From assembly GCA_035686365.1 (NCBI GenBank), contig DASRZM010000088.1:1-30002 (forward strand): a DNA stretch of 30,002 bases, given 5' to 3'. Of the stretch, positions 1-7,884 are shown piece by piece. The notes beneath the pieces are model-generated. The model saw only the letters and a program-made list of their open reading frames with translations, did not search any database and was not told where the DNA came from. A program made the translations under genes and the position numbers. This DNA comes from DASRZM01 sp035686365 (GTDB taxonomy: Bacteria; Pseudomonadota; Gammaproteobacteria; Xanthomonadales; Xanthomonadaceae). Position 1 is the stretch's first letter; each line of letters begins with the position of its first letter.

Positions 1-265
1 CCGGGACGTTGGCGACAGGGATTTCGCCAAAGAGCCCCCATGGACGGGTTCACGGCGATCCCGGCAAGCGCTACCGGACCCCGGCACGCCCTACGGAGCG
101 AAACGGACACCGGCCACCCCACAATGAAGGAACTCGCCGACGCAGGGCCTCCATTCCGGCAGGCCCAGGACCGGTTTCGACTTGAATTCGCTGCGCTCGG
201 GACGAGCCGCGAGACGGCCTTTGCCTGCCGTCAGGACGACCGGTCAGGAGGGTTTCGGCTCCCTG
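1..265. other. Left-edge region with no convincing gene
   Basis: The stretch lies downstream of the minus-strand exoD-like stop. A short plus-strand reading frame opens with ATG at 124 (52 codons), but it has no clear ribosome binding site and a composition like an antisense shadow. I see no rho-independent terminator with a T tract, no tRNA and no repeat. It may hold the upstream region of a gene to the left of the window. Confidence 0.4.
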
Positions 266-880
266 TCAGCCCGCGCCGTTGAACCAGGCCATGGCCTGTC
301 CGGACAGCAACCCGAAGCCGATGATGGTGCCCACGGCCAGTGTCCAGTTGATCGCCATGAGCACGCCGTCGCGTTCGATCAGCGCGATTGCGAACAGCAG
401 CATGAGCAGGCCCAGCGGGTAATTGGTGAACGGGATCGGCAGCGCCAGCAGCACACCCAGCGCGATCAGCAGGACCCCGGTGACCAGGTTGGCGGGGATC
501 GTCCCGGTCATCGCGTGCAGGCGCGGGCGCACCAGGCGCTCCAGGCGCCGCAGCCACGGCTGTACCCGCGCCAGGAAGCGCGCAAAAGCCTCGCGGCGCA
601 GACCCTTGCGGCGCAGGAACTGCGGGAGCCAGGGCTGACTGCGCGAGAGGACCAGCTGCAGCCCGACCAGCGCGGCGAGCGGGCCGGTCACGGCGCCCAC
701 GCCGACGGGGAGCGGAATGAACGTCGGCAAGGTGACCGCCAGCAGCAGGGCACCGAACCCGCCGCGCCCGAATCCGGCCAACAGCCGCTCCAGGCGCACG
801 CGATCGTCGTCGGAGCCGTTGGCCAGGTCGGCCAGCAGCGTGGAGGTTCGCGGTGGTAGGGACTCGATGGCGGCTTCCAT
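266..880 (-). CDS. ExoD family membrane protein
   Basis: A 204-residue integral membrane protein of the ExoD family (named after the Sinorhizobium exopolysaccharide gene; biochemical role unresolved, linked in rhizobia to alkali sensitivity and exopolysaccharide). The N-terminal third is soluble (LPPRTSTLLADLANG), followed by a hydrophobic block with the family-like run LPTFIPLPVGVGAVTGPLA. Further membrane segments are VTGVLLIALGVLLALPIPFTN and a C-terminal pair ending in AMAWFNGAG. I chose the ATG at 880, giving the usual family length of about 200 residues. The frame also opens at 934, which would add 18 Arg-rich residues and overlap the upstream gene by 17 nt; neither start has a strong Shine-Dalgarno. 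It is the last gene of the antiporter transcription unit, 37 nt after the CorC-type gene. Alkali-related phenotypes reported for ExoD would fit a pH-homeostasis operon, but that link is inference. Confidence 0.85.
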   Translation of the reverse strand: MEAAIESLPPRTSTLLADLANGSDDDRVRLERLLAGFGRGGFGALLLAVTLPTFIPLPVGVGAVTGPLAALVGLQLVLSRSQPWLPQFLRRKGLRREAFARFLARVQPWLRRLERLVRPRLHAMTGTIPANLVTGVLLIALGVLLALPIPFTNYPLGLLMLLFAIALIERDGVLMAINWTLAVGTIIGFGLLSGQAMAWFNGAG

Positions 881-917
881 GCCGGAGCGATTTTCGCCGG
901 CGCGCTCTTTACGGCGT

Positions 918-2225
918 CTAAACCGCCTCGGCATCGCGTTCCGGGCCCGGCTGCACCAGCAGCTTGTCGATCCGCGCGCCGTCCAGGTCCACGACCTCGA
1001 AGCGCCAGCCGCCCCAGTCGAAATGCTCGCCCACGTGGGGAATGCGCCCGAAGCTGGCGATCACCATGCCGGCGACGGTGTTGTAGTCGCCGTCCTCCTC
1101 GTCGGGCAGCGCGGTCAGGTTCAGAAGCTCGCGCAGGTCCTCGGTGGAGAGGCTGCCGCCGATCAGGTGGCTGCCGTCCTCGCGGGTGACCACCAGGGCG
1201 TCGCGGCCATGCTCCGGGGCAGTCTGGACCCGACCCATCACTGCGCCGAGTACGTCATTGATCGTCACCAGGCCCTGGATGTCTCCGTATTCGTCGACCA
1301 CCAGCGCCAGGGTCTGTTGCTCGTCGCGCAGGATCTCCATCAGCGAGGTGGCGCGCGTGGACTCGGACACGAACAGGGCTGGCTTCAGTTTGCGGAACAG
1401 CTCGGTGTTGGGGCGGTTGATGCGCCCGGCCAGGGTCTTGACCTCGAGGATGCCCAGCACCTCCTGGTCGCTACCGCGGTAGACCGGATAGCGCGAGTAC
1501 GGCGTCTCACGCATCACCGCCAGGTTTTCCTCGTCGCTGGCCTCGGTGTCCAGCCAGACGATGCGCGTGCGCGGCGTCATCAGGTTCTCGGCGGTGCGGT
1601 CACCCAGGCGCAGCACGCGGTTGACCATGTTGCGCTCGTCGCTGTCGAACACGCCCTGCTCGTGACCCTCGGCGACCAGCAGGCGGATCTCCTCCTCGGT
1701 GACGCTGGAACCCCGGTCGCGGCGCAGACGGAACAGACGCAGCAGCAGTCGCGTGGTCGCCGAGAGCAGGTACACGAACGGCGAGGCGAGCCTGGCCAGC
1801 CACATCATCGGCATGGCGATCGCCGCGGAGATCCGCTCCGGTGCCCTCAGGGCGAGGCGCTTGGGGACCAGCTCGCCGATCACGATCGTCGCGAAGGTGA
1901 TTCCGGCCACACTGGCGGTCATCGCCAGCCCGAGCGCGATTTCCGGATCCTGGACGCCGGAATCGCGCAGGACCTTTGCCAGCTTCACGCCGATCGCGGC
2001 GCCGCCGAACACGCCGGCGACGATGTTGACCAGGGTGATGCCGACCTGCACCGTGGACAGGAAGCGCTCGGGATGCTCGGCCAGCTCCAGCGCACGCGCC
2101 GCGCCGCGGGAAGCCGCCGCCATCTGCCTCAACCGTGCCTTGCGCGCCGTCACCACGGCCATCTCCGAGAGCGCGAAGAAGCCATTGAGCAGGATCAGCA
2201 GGAAGACGATCAGGATCTCGATCAC
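918..2225 (-). CDS. CNNM/CBS/CorC-type membrane protein (HlyC/CorC family)
   Basis: A 435-residue inner-membrane protein of the CNNM/CorC family, members of which are implicated in Mg2+/Co2+ efflux or homeostasis. Residues 1 to about 190 form the DUF21/CNNM membrane domain, starting with IVFLLILLNGFFALSEMAVV and containing IVIGELVPKRLALRAPE. Residues about 205-330 hold a CBS pair (ENLMTPRTRIVWLD; LVVDEYGDIQGLVTINDVLG). Residues about 345-425 are the CorC_HlyC C-terminal domain (EEDGDYNTVAGMVI...GRIPHVGEHFDWGGWRFEVVD). Translation starts at GTG 2225, only 4 nt after the stop of the third antiporter D subunit, with GGAGGG about 8 nt upstream inside that gene, so it is probably co-expressed. The substrate cannot be read from sequence; the older name 'hemolysin' is not supported here. 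Confidence 0.9.
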   Translation of the reverse strand: MIEILIVFLLILLNGFFALSEMAVVTARKARLRQMAAASRGAARALELAEHPERFLSTVQVGITLVNIVAGVFGGAAIGVKLAKVLRDSGVQDPEIALGLAMTASVAGITFATIVIGELVPKRLALRAPERISAAIAMPMMWLARLASPFVYLLSATTRLLLRLFRLRRDRGSSVTEEEIRLLVAEGHEQGVFDSDERNMVNRVLRLGDRTAENLMTPRTRIVWLDTEASDEENLAVMRETPYSRYPVYRGSDQEVLGILEVKTLAGRINRPNTELFRKLKPALFVSESTRATSLMEILRDEQQTLALVVDEYGDIQGLVTINDVLGAVMGRVQTAPEHGRDALVVTREDGSHLIGGSLSTEDLRELLNLTALPDEEDGDYNTVAGMVIASFGRIPHVGEHFDWGGWRFEVVDLDGARIDKLLVQPGPERDAEAV

Positions 2226-2229
2226 GGAA

Positions 2230-3924
2230 TCAGCCCTCCACCACCGTGCCGAACAGAAGCAGCACGACCAGCATCATCGTCACCCACAGCAGCATGCTGC
2301 CGGTCGGCCAGTCGCGGGCAAGGATGCCCTCGGGGCCATGCGGCTCCAGCAGTCGCTGGACCATCCGCTGCCCGGGACCGTCGCGCAGCGCGGCCAGGAC
2401 GCGCTGCAGCCACCGGAACACGCGCTCGAGCACACCCCACAGCGCCGGCAGGGCGCGGCGGTAGAACCAGTCGGTGTCCAGGCTGATGGTCAGCGTGCGT
2501 TGCATCATCGGAAGCAGCAGGAAGAAGGCCAGTCCGGCGAACAGCAGCAGCTGGAACTGGGCGATCAGATGATCGGCAGTATAGGGCTGGTAGTCCACCG
2601 CATAGGGCAGCAGCGGGTACAGCAGGCCGGGGAACACGCCCAGCACGATACAGGCGACCGCGAACAGGACCATCGCCGCGCGCATGTTCCAGGGCGGATC
2701 CGGCGGCCGCAGCCCGGAATCCTTCTGGAAGAACACGAACCATGGGAACTTGATCCCGGCGTGCAGGAACACCCCGGCCGAGGCCGCCGAAAGCAGGAAC
2801 CAGACCGTGGCCATGTGCCCGTCGGCCGCCGCCTGGCCGATCAGCGACTTGGTCACGAAGCCGGAGGTGAACGGGAACGAGGAGATCGCCAGCGCGCCGA
2901 CGATGCCGCACACGGCGGTCAGCGGCATGCTCTGGAACAGCCCGCCCAGTTCGCTGCACTTTCGCCGCCCGGTCTGGTACAGCACCGCGCCTGCGCTCAT
3001 CAGCAGCAGCGCCTTGTAGATGATGTGGGCGAAGGCATGTGCGGCGGCGCCGTTGATCGCCATCTCGGTGCCGATGCCCACGCCGCACACCATGAAGCCG
3101 ACCTGGTTGACGATCGAATAGGCCAGGATCCGGCGCATGTCGTTTTCGAGCAATGCATAGATGATGCCGTAGAAGATCATGTACAGCCCGATCCAGATCA
3201 GCACCTGGGCGCCCGGGAACAGCAGGATCAGCGCCAGCACGGCGGCCTTGGTGGTGAAGGCCGAAAGCGTCACCATTCCGCCGGGGCTGGACTCCGGGTA
3301 GGCGTCGGCCAGCCAGGCCGACAGCGGCGGTGCGGCGGCGTTGAGCAGCACGCCGGCCAGCAGCATCCAGGTGGCGAAGCTGTCCACGGCCAGCGCGCGC
3401 ACGTCGATCGACCCGGTCTCCAGCGCCACCGATTCGATTCCGATCATCAGCACGATGCCGCCGAGCAGGTGGATGATGCCGTAGCGGATGCCGGCGCGCC
3501 GCGCCGCCGGGGTGCCGCCGGACCAGACCACGACGGTCGAGAACAGCGCCATGAACTCCCAGTACACGAACAGCGTGATCAGGTCGCCGGCGAAGGCCAC
3601 GCCGATCGCACCGGCGGCATAGGCGGTGGCTGCCGACAATTCCCACCAGCGCGCCTGGCGGAATGCGAACAGGCCCCCGGCGAAGGCCATGATCGCGAAG
3701 ATGGTGGCGAACAGCCGCCGTACCTTGCTGACCTCGACCAGTTCGACCTGGTAGCCGAGGAACTGCGCGGTCAGCCGCACGCCGTCCTCGAGCTGCCAGA
3801 TCGCCCACAGCGTGACCAGCGGCGTGAGCAGCACGAGCGCGCCGCGCAGCGACGGCCGCGCAAGCGCGATCAGCGCCGCGCCGACGATCATGATCAGTGC
3901 AGGCGGGATCGGCAGCTCAGGCAT
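2230..3924 (-). CDS. Antiporter-like subunit D3 (third MrpD/NuoN-type subunit)
   Basis: A 564-residue polytopic protein of the proton-conducting transporter family (NuoL/M/N, MrpA/D). The family Glu is present at residue 123 (LITLFVYWEFMALFS) and the TM8-type Lys at 226 (SAFTTKAAVL). A Lys is also present in the distal half (HAFAHIIYKALLLMSAG). The TM7 Lys seen in the other two large subunits of this operon is Asn195 here (VLLNAAAPPLSAWLADAY), and the usual His of P-L-H-x-W is Ser202. From memory, a family annotated 'Na(+)/H(+) antiporter subunit D' carries the same Asn, so this may be a subfamily trait. The C-terminal ~100 residues add an amphipathic Arg-rich stretch and a last membrane helix ending GTVVEG. 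Its ATG overlaps the end of the 87-residue gene by 8 nt. Whether it pumps, conducts or is structural is open. Confidence 0.88.
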   Translation of the reverse strand: MPELPIPPALIMIVGAALIALARPSLRGALVLLTPLVTLWAIWQLEDGVRLTAQFLGYQVELVEVSKVRRLFATIFAIMAFAGGLFAFRQARWWELSAATAYAAGAIGVAFAGDLITLFVYWEFMALFSTVVVWSGGTPAARRAGIRYGIIHLLGGIVLMIGIESVALETGSIDVRALAVDSFATWMLLAGVLLNAAAPPLSAWLADAYPESSPGGMVTLSAFTTKAAVLALILLFPGAQVLIWIGLYMIFYGIIYALLENDMRRILAYSIVNQVGFMVCGVGIGTEMAINGAAAHAFAHIIYKALLLMSAGAVLYQTGRRKCSELGGLFQSMPLTAVCGIVGALAISSFPFTSGFVTKSLIGQAAADGHMATVWFLLSAASAGVFLHAGIKFPWFVFFQKDSGLRPPDPPWNMRAAMVLFAVACIVLGVFPGLLYPLLPYAVDYQPYTADHLIAQFQLLLFAGLAFFLLLPMMQRTLTISLDTDWFYRRALPALWGVLERVFRWLQRVLAALRDGPGQRMVQRLLEPHGPEGILARDWPTGSMLLWVTMMLVVLLLFGTVVEG

Positions 3925-4180
3925 CGTCGCGGTAGTAGTCGTCCGGGCGCTTGAGCAGCCACCCGAGAACCCTGGCGAACACGATCATCGCCACGCAGCT
4001 CACGAACCCGTAGACGGCGTTGAAGCCGAACCAGCCGTCGACACCGAAGTAGCCGTGCACCTCCCACAACGCCTGTCCCAGCACGACCAGCGCCAGGATC
4101 GCCACGAACACGCGCCACAGCAGTGCGATGCTGCGCCGGCGCAGCAACCAGTGGCGACCGTCGCCGTTGCCCGGATTCAT
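3917..4180 (-). CDS. Small membrane protein between antiporter subunits D2 and D3
   Basis: An 87-residue protein I cannot assign to a named family. It has a basic N-terminus (RHWLLRRRS), one long hydrophobic segment at about residues 19-40 (ALLWRVFVAILALVVLGQAL), then HGYFGVDGWFGFNAVYGFVSC, a second hydrophobic stretch and a polar end with RPDDYYRDD. From memory, small proteins sharing the pattern H-x-x-F-G-x-x-x-x-F-G-F-x-A-x-Y-G-F-V-x-C followed by R-x-D-Y-Y occur beside respiratory and antiporter-like operons, so this looks like a conserved accessory subunit. The ATG at 4180 overlaps the D2 stop as ATGA, and its own end overlaps the D3 start by 8 nt. That argues for translation in fixed proportion with D2 and D3. 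Function unknown. Confidence 0.82.
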   Translation of the reverse strand: MNPGNGDGRHWLLRRRSIALLWRVFVAILALVVLGQALWEVHGYFGVDGWFGFNAVYGFVSCVAMIVFARVLGWLLKRPDDYYRDDA

Positions 4181-5643
4181 GGCCTGCCTCCGACGAGTCC
4201 GTACTCGAGCTCCAGGACCGGCTCGTTGAAGAAGAACAGCAGCAGCGTCAGCAGCGCCGTGGTGCACAGCGCCGCCGCCATGGGCCGGTTCGTTTCGCCA
4301 TGGTCGGTGGCCGGGGCGCTGTCTTCGGCGCGGGCGAAGGCGCGGTGGACGATGGGCAGGAAGTAGGCCGCGTTCAGTGCCGTGGAAACGACCACCACGG
4401 CGAGGACGAAGTAGCTGTGCTGCTGCAACGCGCCGGCGATGATGAACCACTTGGACACGAAGCCCGCAGTGGGCGGTATTCCGATCATCGACAGCGCTCC
4501 GATCGAGAACGCGATCATGGTCAGCGGCATGCGCCTGCCGATGCCGGAAAGCTGCGGGATCTCGGTCTTGCGCGCGGTCACGTAGATCGCACCGGCGGCG
4601 AAGAACAGGGTGATCTTGCCGAAGGCGTGGGCGACGATGTGCAGGGCCGCGCCGATCTGCGAGTACGGTGTGAGCACCATCGTCGCCAGCACCACGTATC
4701 CGAGCTGGCTGATGGTGGAATAGGCCAGCAGTCGCTTGAGGTTGTTCTGGCGCAGCGCGATCGCCGAGGCTGCGATCACCGTGAAGCCGGCCGCATAAAC
4801 CGCCAGCGTCTCGTACGGCACGGTGGCAAGGAAATCGGTGCCGAACACGTAGATGACGACCTTGGTCAGCGTGAACACGCCGGCCTTGACCACGGCCACC
4901 GCGTGCAGCAGCGCCGAGACCGGCGTGGGCGCGACCATGGCCGCCGGCAACCAGCGATGCACGGGCATCAGCGCCGCCTTGCCCACGCCGAACAGGTACA
5001 GCATCAGCAAGGTGGTCGCCGCGATGCCGTCGATCCGGCCTTCCAGGATGCCGCCGGGGCGGAAATCCAGCGTGCCGGCCACCACGTAGGTCCAGATCAT
5101 GGCCGGCAGCAGCAGGCCGATGGAAGTGGACAGCAGCACCAGCAGGTAGGTGCGGCCTCCGGCCCGTGCCCTGGCATCGCCCTGGTGCGCGACCAGCGGC
5201 CAGGTCGAGAGCGTGAGCACCTCGTAGAACAGGAACAGGGTCAACAGGTTGGCGGCGAAGGCCACGCCCATGGCACCACACAGAGCGATCGCGAAGCAGA
5301 CATAGAAGCGGGTCTGGTTGCTCTCCGCGTTGGCGCGCATGTAGCCGATCGAATAGACCGTGGTCACGATCCACAGGCCGCTGGCGATCAGCGCGAACAG
5401 GATCGACAGCGGTTCGGTGTGCAGCGCGATCGACACCCCCGGCATCAGTTGCAGCCACTCCACGGTCACCGGTTCGGCGTCCACCAGGCCGCCCAATGCC
5501 CGCAGCACAACCGCGAACAGCGCGACGGCGGTGGCCAGGCTGGCGGCCTCGCGCAGGTTCGGCCAGCGCCCGAGCAGGCCGATCCCGAGCGCGCCGGCCA
5601 ACGGCAGGAGCGGCGCAAGCTGGATGGCTTCGACCGCGGTCAC
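4177..5643 (-). CDS. Antiporter-like subunit D2, MrpA-N/NuoL-like
   Basis: A 488-residue proton-conducting transporter family protein. Conserved charged residues are all visible: Glu141 (LFLFYEVLTLSTWPLV), Lys222 (FGVGKAALMPVHRWLP), His229, and Lys253 in APTPVSALLHAVAVVKAGVF. This last motif (P-T-P-V-S-A-L-L-H-A plus V-K-A-G) is the form typical of NuoL and of the N-terminal half of MrpA, so D2 most likely supplies the MrpA antiporter module that is otherwise missing from this operon. A distal Lys in AHAFGKITLFFAAG is also kept. Translation starts at GTG 5643, overlapping the D1 stop as GTGA; the stop overlaps the next ATG. At ~490 residues it lacks the MrpA C-terminal part, which sits in a separate gene at 7881-8423. 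The assignment to the MrpA-N role is inference from motif similarity. Confidence 0.9.
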   Translation of the reverse strand: MTAVEAIQLAPLLPLAGALGIGLLGRWPNLREAASLATAVALFAVVLRALGGLVDAEPVTVEWLQLMPGVSIALHTEPLSILFALIASGLWIVTTVYSIGYMRANAESNQTRFYVCFAIALCGAMGVAFAANLLTLFLFYEVLTLSTWPLVAHQGDARARAGGRTYLLVLLSTSIGLLLPAMIWTYVVAGTLDFRPGGILEGRIDGIAATTLLMLYLFGVGKAALMPVHRWLPAAMVAPTPVSALLHAVAVVKAGVFTLTKVVIYVFGTDFLATVPYETLAVYAAGFTVIAASAIALRQNNLKRLLAYSTISQLGYVVLATMVLTPYSQIGAALHIVAHAFGKITLFFAAGAIYVTARKTEIPQLSGIGRRMPLTMIAFSIGALSMIGIPPTAGFVSKWFIIAGALQQHSYFVLAVVVVSTALNAAYFLPIVHRAFARAEDSAPATDHGETNRPMAAALCTTALLTLLLFFFNEPVLELEYGLVGGRP

Positions 5644-7115
5644 GGCGCTGCGCCCAGCAGCTGCACGGCGGCGCGCCCGGCCACATCCACCGTCAGCCGG
5701 GTATCGATGCCGAACCACAGGTTGGCCGCCACCAGCAGCCAGGTCGGGACCAGCAGTCCGAGCGGGGCCTCGCGTGCCTTCTCGTGGCCGGACTCGCCGA
5801 ACCAGCCGGCCTCGATCACGCGGCCGATGTAGATCAGTGCCATCAGCGAGGCCACCACGATCGCGGCCACCACCGGCCACCAGCCCAGCTCGATCGCGCC
5901 CAGGATCAGGTACCACTTGCTGACGAAGCCGGCCGTGCCGGGGACGCCGACCAGGCTCAGCCCGCCGATCACGAAGGCCCAGAAGGTCCAGGGCATGGTC
6001 CGCGCCGTGCCCCGCATCAGCGCCATCGAGGTGCCGCCCACGCGGTAGGCGATCGCCCCCAGCGCCATGAACAGCGCACCCTTCATCAGCGCATGGTTGA
6101 ACATGTGCATCAGCGCGGCGCTGACGCCCACCACGCTGGCCATGCCGATACCCAGGACCATGTAGCCGATCTGGGCCACGCTGGAATAGGCCAGCATGCG
6201 CTTGACCTCGCGCTGGCCGATCGCCACCAGCGAGGTGCTCAGCATGCCGACCACCGCCAGCGGCACCAGGATCTCCATGACCGGCAGCGCCCCGAAGCTG
6301 AAGCCGGGGCCGAACACGGTCAGCAGGAACCGGATCAGCAGGTACACCGCGACCTTGGTCGCCGTGGCCGCCAGCATCGCGCTGACCGCCGAGGGCGCAA
6401 AGGTGTAGGCGTTGGGCAGCCACAGGTGCAGCGGGAACAGCGCCAGCTTCAGGCAGATGCCGGTGACGATGAAGGCGAAGGCCACGCGCACGGTCCCGGT
6501 TCCGGCCAGATCGGGCAGGCGCTGCGCCAGATCGGCCATGTTCAGCGTGCCGGTCATCGCGTACAGGAAGCCCACGCCGATCAGGTAGAAGGTCGCCCCG
6601 ATCGTGCCCATGATCAGGTACTGGAACGACGCGGTCAGCGCGCGCCGGTCGCGGCCCAGCGCGATCAGCGTGTAGGTCGCCAGCGAGGAGATCTCCAGGA
6701 ACACGAACACGTTGAATGCGTCCGCGGTCACGGTCATGCCGCACAGGCCGGTGATCAGCAGCAGCACCGAGGCATAGGCCATCGGCGCGTGCCGGTCCGG
6801 GATTTCCCGGGCAAGGCTCAGGCGCGCATAGGGCAGGACCAAAGAGGCCATGGCGGTGATCAGCACCAGGATCAGGCCGTTGGCCGCGTCCACCCGCAGC
6901 TCGATGCCCCACGGGGCTTCCCAGCCGCCCAGCAGGTAGCTTTGCGTGCCTTCGGCGAGTACCCGCCGCAGCAACGCCGAGGCCGACGCCAGCGACGACC
7001 ACACCGCCAGTGTCGCCAGCAGCCACGGCCAGCGGTATCCGCGCAGGATCAGGCACAGCGGCGCGGCCAGCAGCGGCGCCAGCACGATCAGGATCGGCAG
7101 CTGCTGGGCGATCAC
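5640..7115 (-). CDS. mrpD: Na+/H+ antiporter subunit D (MrpD-like, D1)
   Basis: A 491-residue membrane protein of the MrpD/NuoN type, one of the ion-translocating subunits of the Mrp antiporter in the inner membrane. Key residues: Glu141 (AFNVFVFLEISSLATY), matching the essential TM5 Glu of MrpD; Lys223 and His230 in ICLKLALFPLHLWLPNAYTF; Lys254 in AATATKVAVYLLIR; and a distal Lys in NHALMKGALFMALG. The length is typical. The start is GTG 7115, giving a GTGA overlap with the mrpC stop; no stronger start lies nearby, and coupling to mrpC probably drives initiation. It directly follows mrpC as in canonical mrp operons, but is followed by two further antiporter-like genes rather than by mrpE. 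Confidence 0.93.
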   Translation of the reverse strand: MIAQQLPILIVLAPLLAAPLCLILRGYRWPWLLATLAVWSSLASASALLRRVLAEGTQSYLLGGWEAPWGIELRVDAANGLILVLITAMASLVLPYARLSLAREIPDRHAPMAYASVLLLITGLCGMTVTADAFNVFVFLEISSLATYTLIALGRDRRALTASFQYLIMGTIGATFYLIGVGFLYAMTGTLNMADLAQRLPDLAGTGTVRVAFAFIVTGICLKLALFPLHLWLPNAYTFAPSAVSAMLAATATKVAVYLLIRFLLTVFGPGFSFGALPVMEILVPLAVVGMLSTSLVAIGQREVKRMLAYSSVAQIGYMVLGIGMASVVGVSAALMHMFNHALMKGALFMALGAIAYRVGGTSMALMRGTARTMPWTFWAFVIGGLSLVGVPGTAGFVSKWYLILGAIELGWWPVVAAIVVASLMALIYIGRVIEAGWFGESGHEKAREAPLGLLVPTWLLVAANLWFGIDTRLTVDVAGRAAVQLLGAAP

Positions 7116-7465
7116 AACGACGTGTCCATGTCGTGGATCTCTTCCTCCTCGACGCTGCCGAACGCTTCCTTGATCCGGACCACCAGCGACAGGCCCAGCG
7201 CCGTGGTCGCCACTCCCACCACGATCGCGGTCAGGATCAGCACGTGCGGCAGTGGATTCGAATAGCGCTCCACACCGTCGGCCAGAATCGGGACCGAGCC
7301 GTTCTCGACGTACCCGAAGCAGATGTAGAGGAAGAACACCGAGGTCTGGAAGATGTTCAGCCCGACCAGCTTCTTGACCAGGTTGCCGCGCGATATCACC
7401 ACGTAAAGACCGGTCATCATCAGGAACACGATGATCAGGTACACGCCGATGCCCAGACCGATCAT
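7112..7465 (-). CDS. mrpC: Na+/H+ antiporter subunit C (MrpC/MnhC)
   Basis: A 117-residue NuoK-like subunit with three membrane helices. They start with IGLGIGVYLIIVFLMMTGLYVVI, then RGNLVKKLVGLNIFQTSVFFLYICFGY, and the third is LPHVLILTAIVVGVATTALGLSLVVRI. The N-L-V-K-K-L-V-G-L-N-I-F-Q segment is characteristic of MrpC, and the Pro-rich linker DGVERYSNPLPHVLILTAIVVG is likewise typical. The C-terminal tail is acidic (GSVEEEEIHDMDTSL). The ATG at 7465 overlaps the mrpB stop as ATGA and the stop overlaps the mrpD start. It forms part of the membrane arm of the antiporter between subunits B and D. Confidence 0.94.
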   Translation of the reverse strand: MIGLGIGVYLIIVFLMMTGLYVVISRGNLVKKLVGLNIFQTSVFFLYICFGYVENGSVPILADGVERYSNPLPHVLILTAIVVGVATTALGLSLVVRIKEAFGSVEEEEIHDMDTSL

Positions 7466-7884
7466 TCCGGCTCACCCCGCTCGGCGAAGGCGAAGAAGAT
7501 CAGCATCATGGTCGAGGCCACGGTCAGGCCCACGCCGAACTCCACCAGCAGGATCCCCAGGTGCTGACCCGCGATCGGATCGGCGGCGAGCGCATCGTAG
7601 TCGAGGAAATCCGCGCCCAGCAGCATCGATGCGACCCCGGTGCCGGCGTACAGCAGCACGCCGCCGGCCGCGACCCCCCGCAGGAACGGCGGCGGAACGA
7701 CTTTCGCGGTATTGCCGACGCCGAAGATCAGCGTGTGGATGATGAAGGCGGCAGCGAAGATCACGCCGGCCTGGAAGCCGCCGCCGGGACCGTAGTCGCC
7801 GTGGAACTGGACGTAGAGCGCGAACAGCAGGATGTAGGGGATCAGGAACTTGCAGACGACCCGCAGGATGGTGTTGTCGCTCAC
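7462..7884 (-). CDS. mrpB: Na+/H+ antiporter subunit B (MrpB/MnhB)
   Basis: A 140-residue MnhB-domain protein. The signature is HGDYGPGGGFQAGVIFAAAF at about residues 28-47, which is the most recognisable motif of MrpB. It is followed by three further helices, the last being GVGLTVASTMMLIFFAFAERG. Translation begins at GTG 7884 (Ser-Asp-Asn-Thr follows), overlapping the stop of the upstream DUF4040 gene as GTGA. In canonical MrpA a related domain is fused at the C-terminus; here B stands alone and directly follows the detached MrpA C-terminal module. Confidence 0.93.
   Translation of the reverse strand: MSDNTILRVVCKFLIPYILLFALYVQFHGDYGPGGGFQAGVIFAAAFIIHTLIFGVGNTAKVVPPPFLRGVAAGGVLLYAGTGVASMLLGADFLDYDALAADPIAGQHLGILLVEFGVGLTVASTMMLIFFAFAERGEPE

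Noticed and set aside
124..282. Small plus-strand protein of 52 codons at the left edge
   Set aside because: There is no ribosome binding site, no recognisable motif, and it runs into the antisense of the ExoD-like gene.
918..2225. Hemolysin
   Set aside because: The name HlyC/CorC is historical; the domains are CNNM, CBS pair and CorC_HlyC, which point to membrane ion homeostasis, not a toxin.
1699..3954. 751-residue plus-strand open frame rich in Gln, His and Arg
   Set aside because: It is antisense to the corC-type and D3 genes; its composition is the mirror of GC-rich coding in the opposite strand and it contains no recognisable domain. The same applies to the other long plus-strand frames at 4123-5832, 5496-7265, 16164-19085, 21221-23221 and 23970-26075.
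2230..5643. DAB-type inorganic carbon transporter
   Set aside because: A NuoL-like DabB would need an adjacent DabA (DUF2309, carbonic-anhydrase-like) gene, and none is present.
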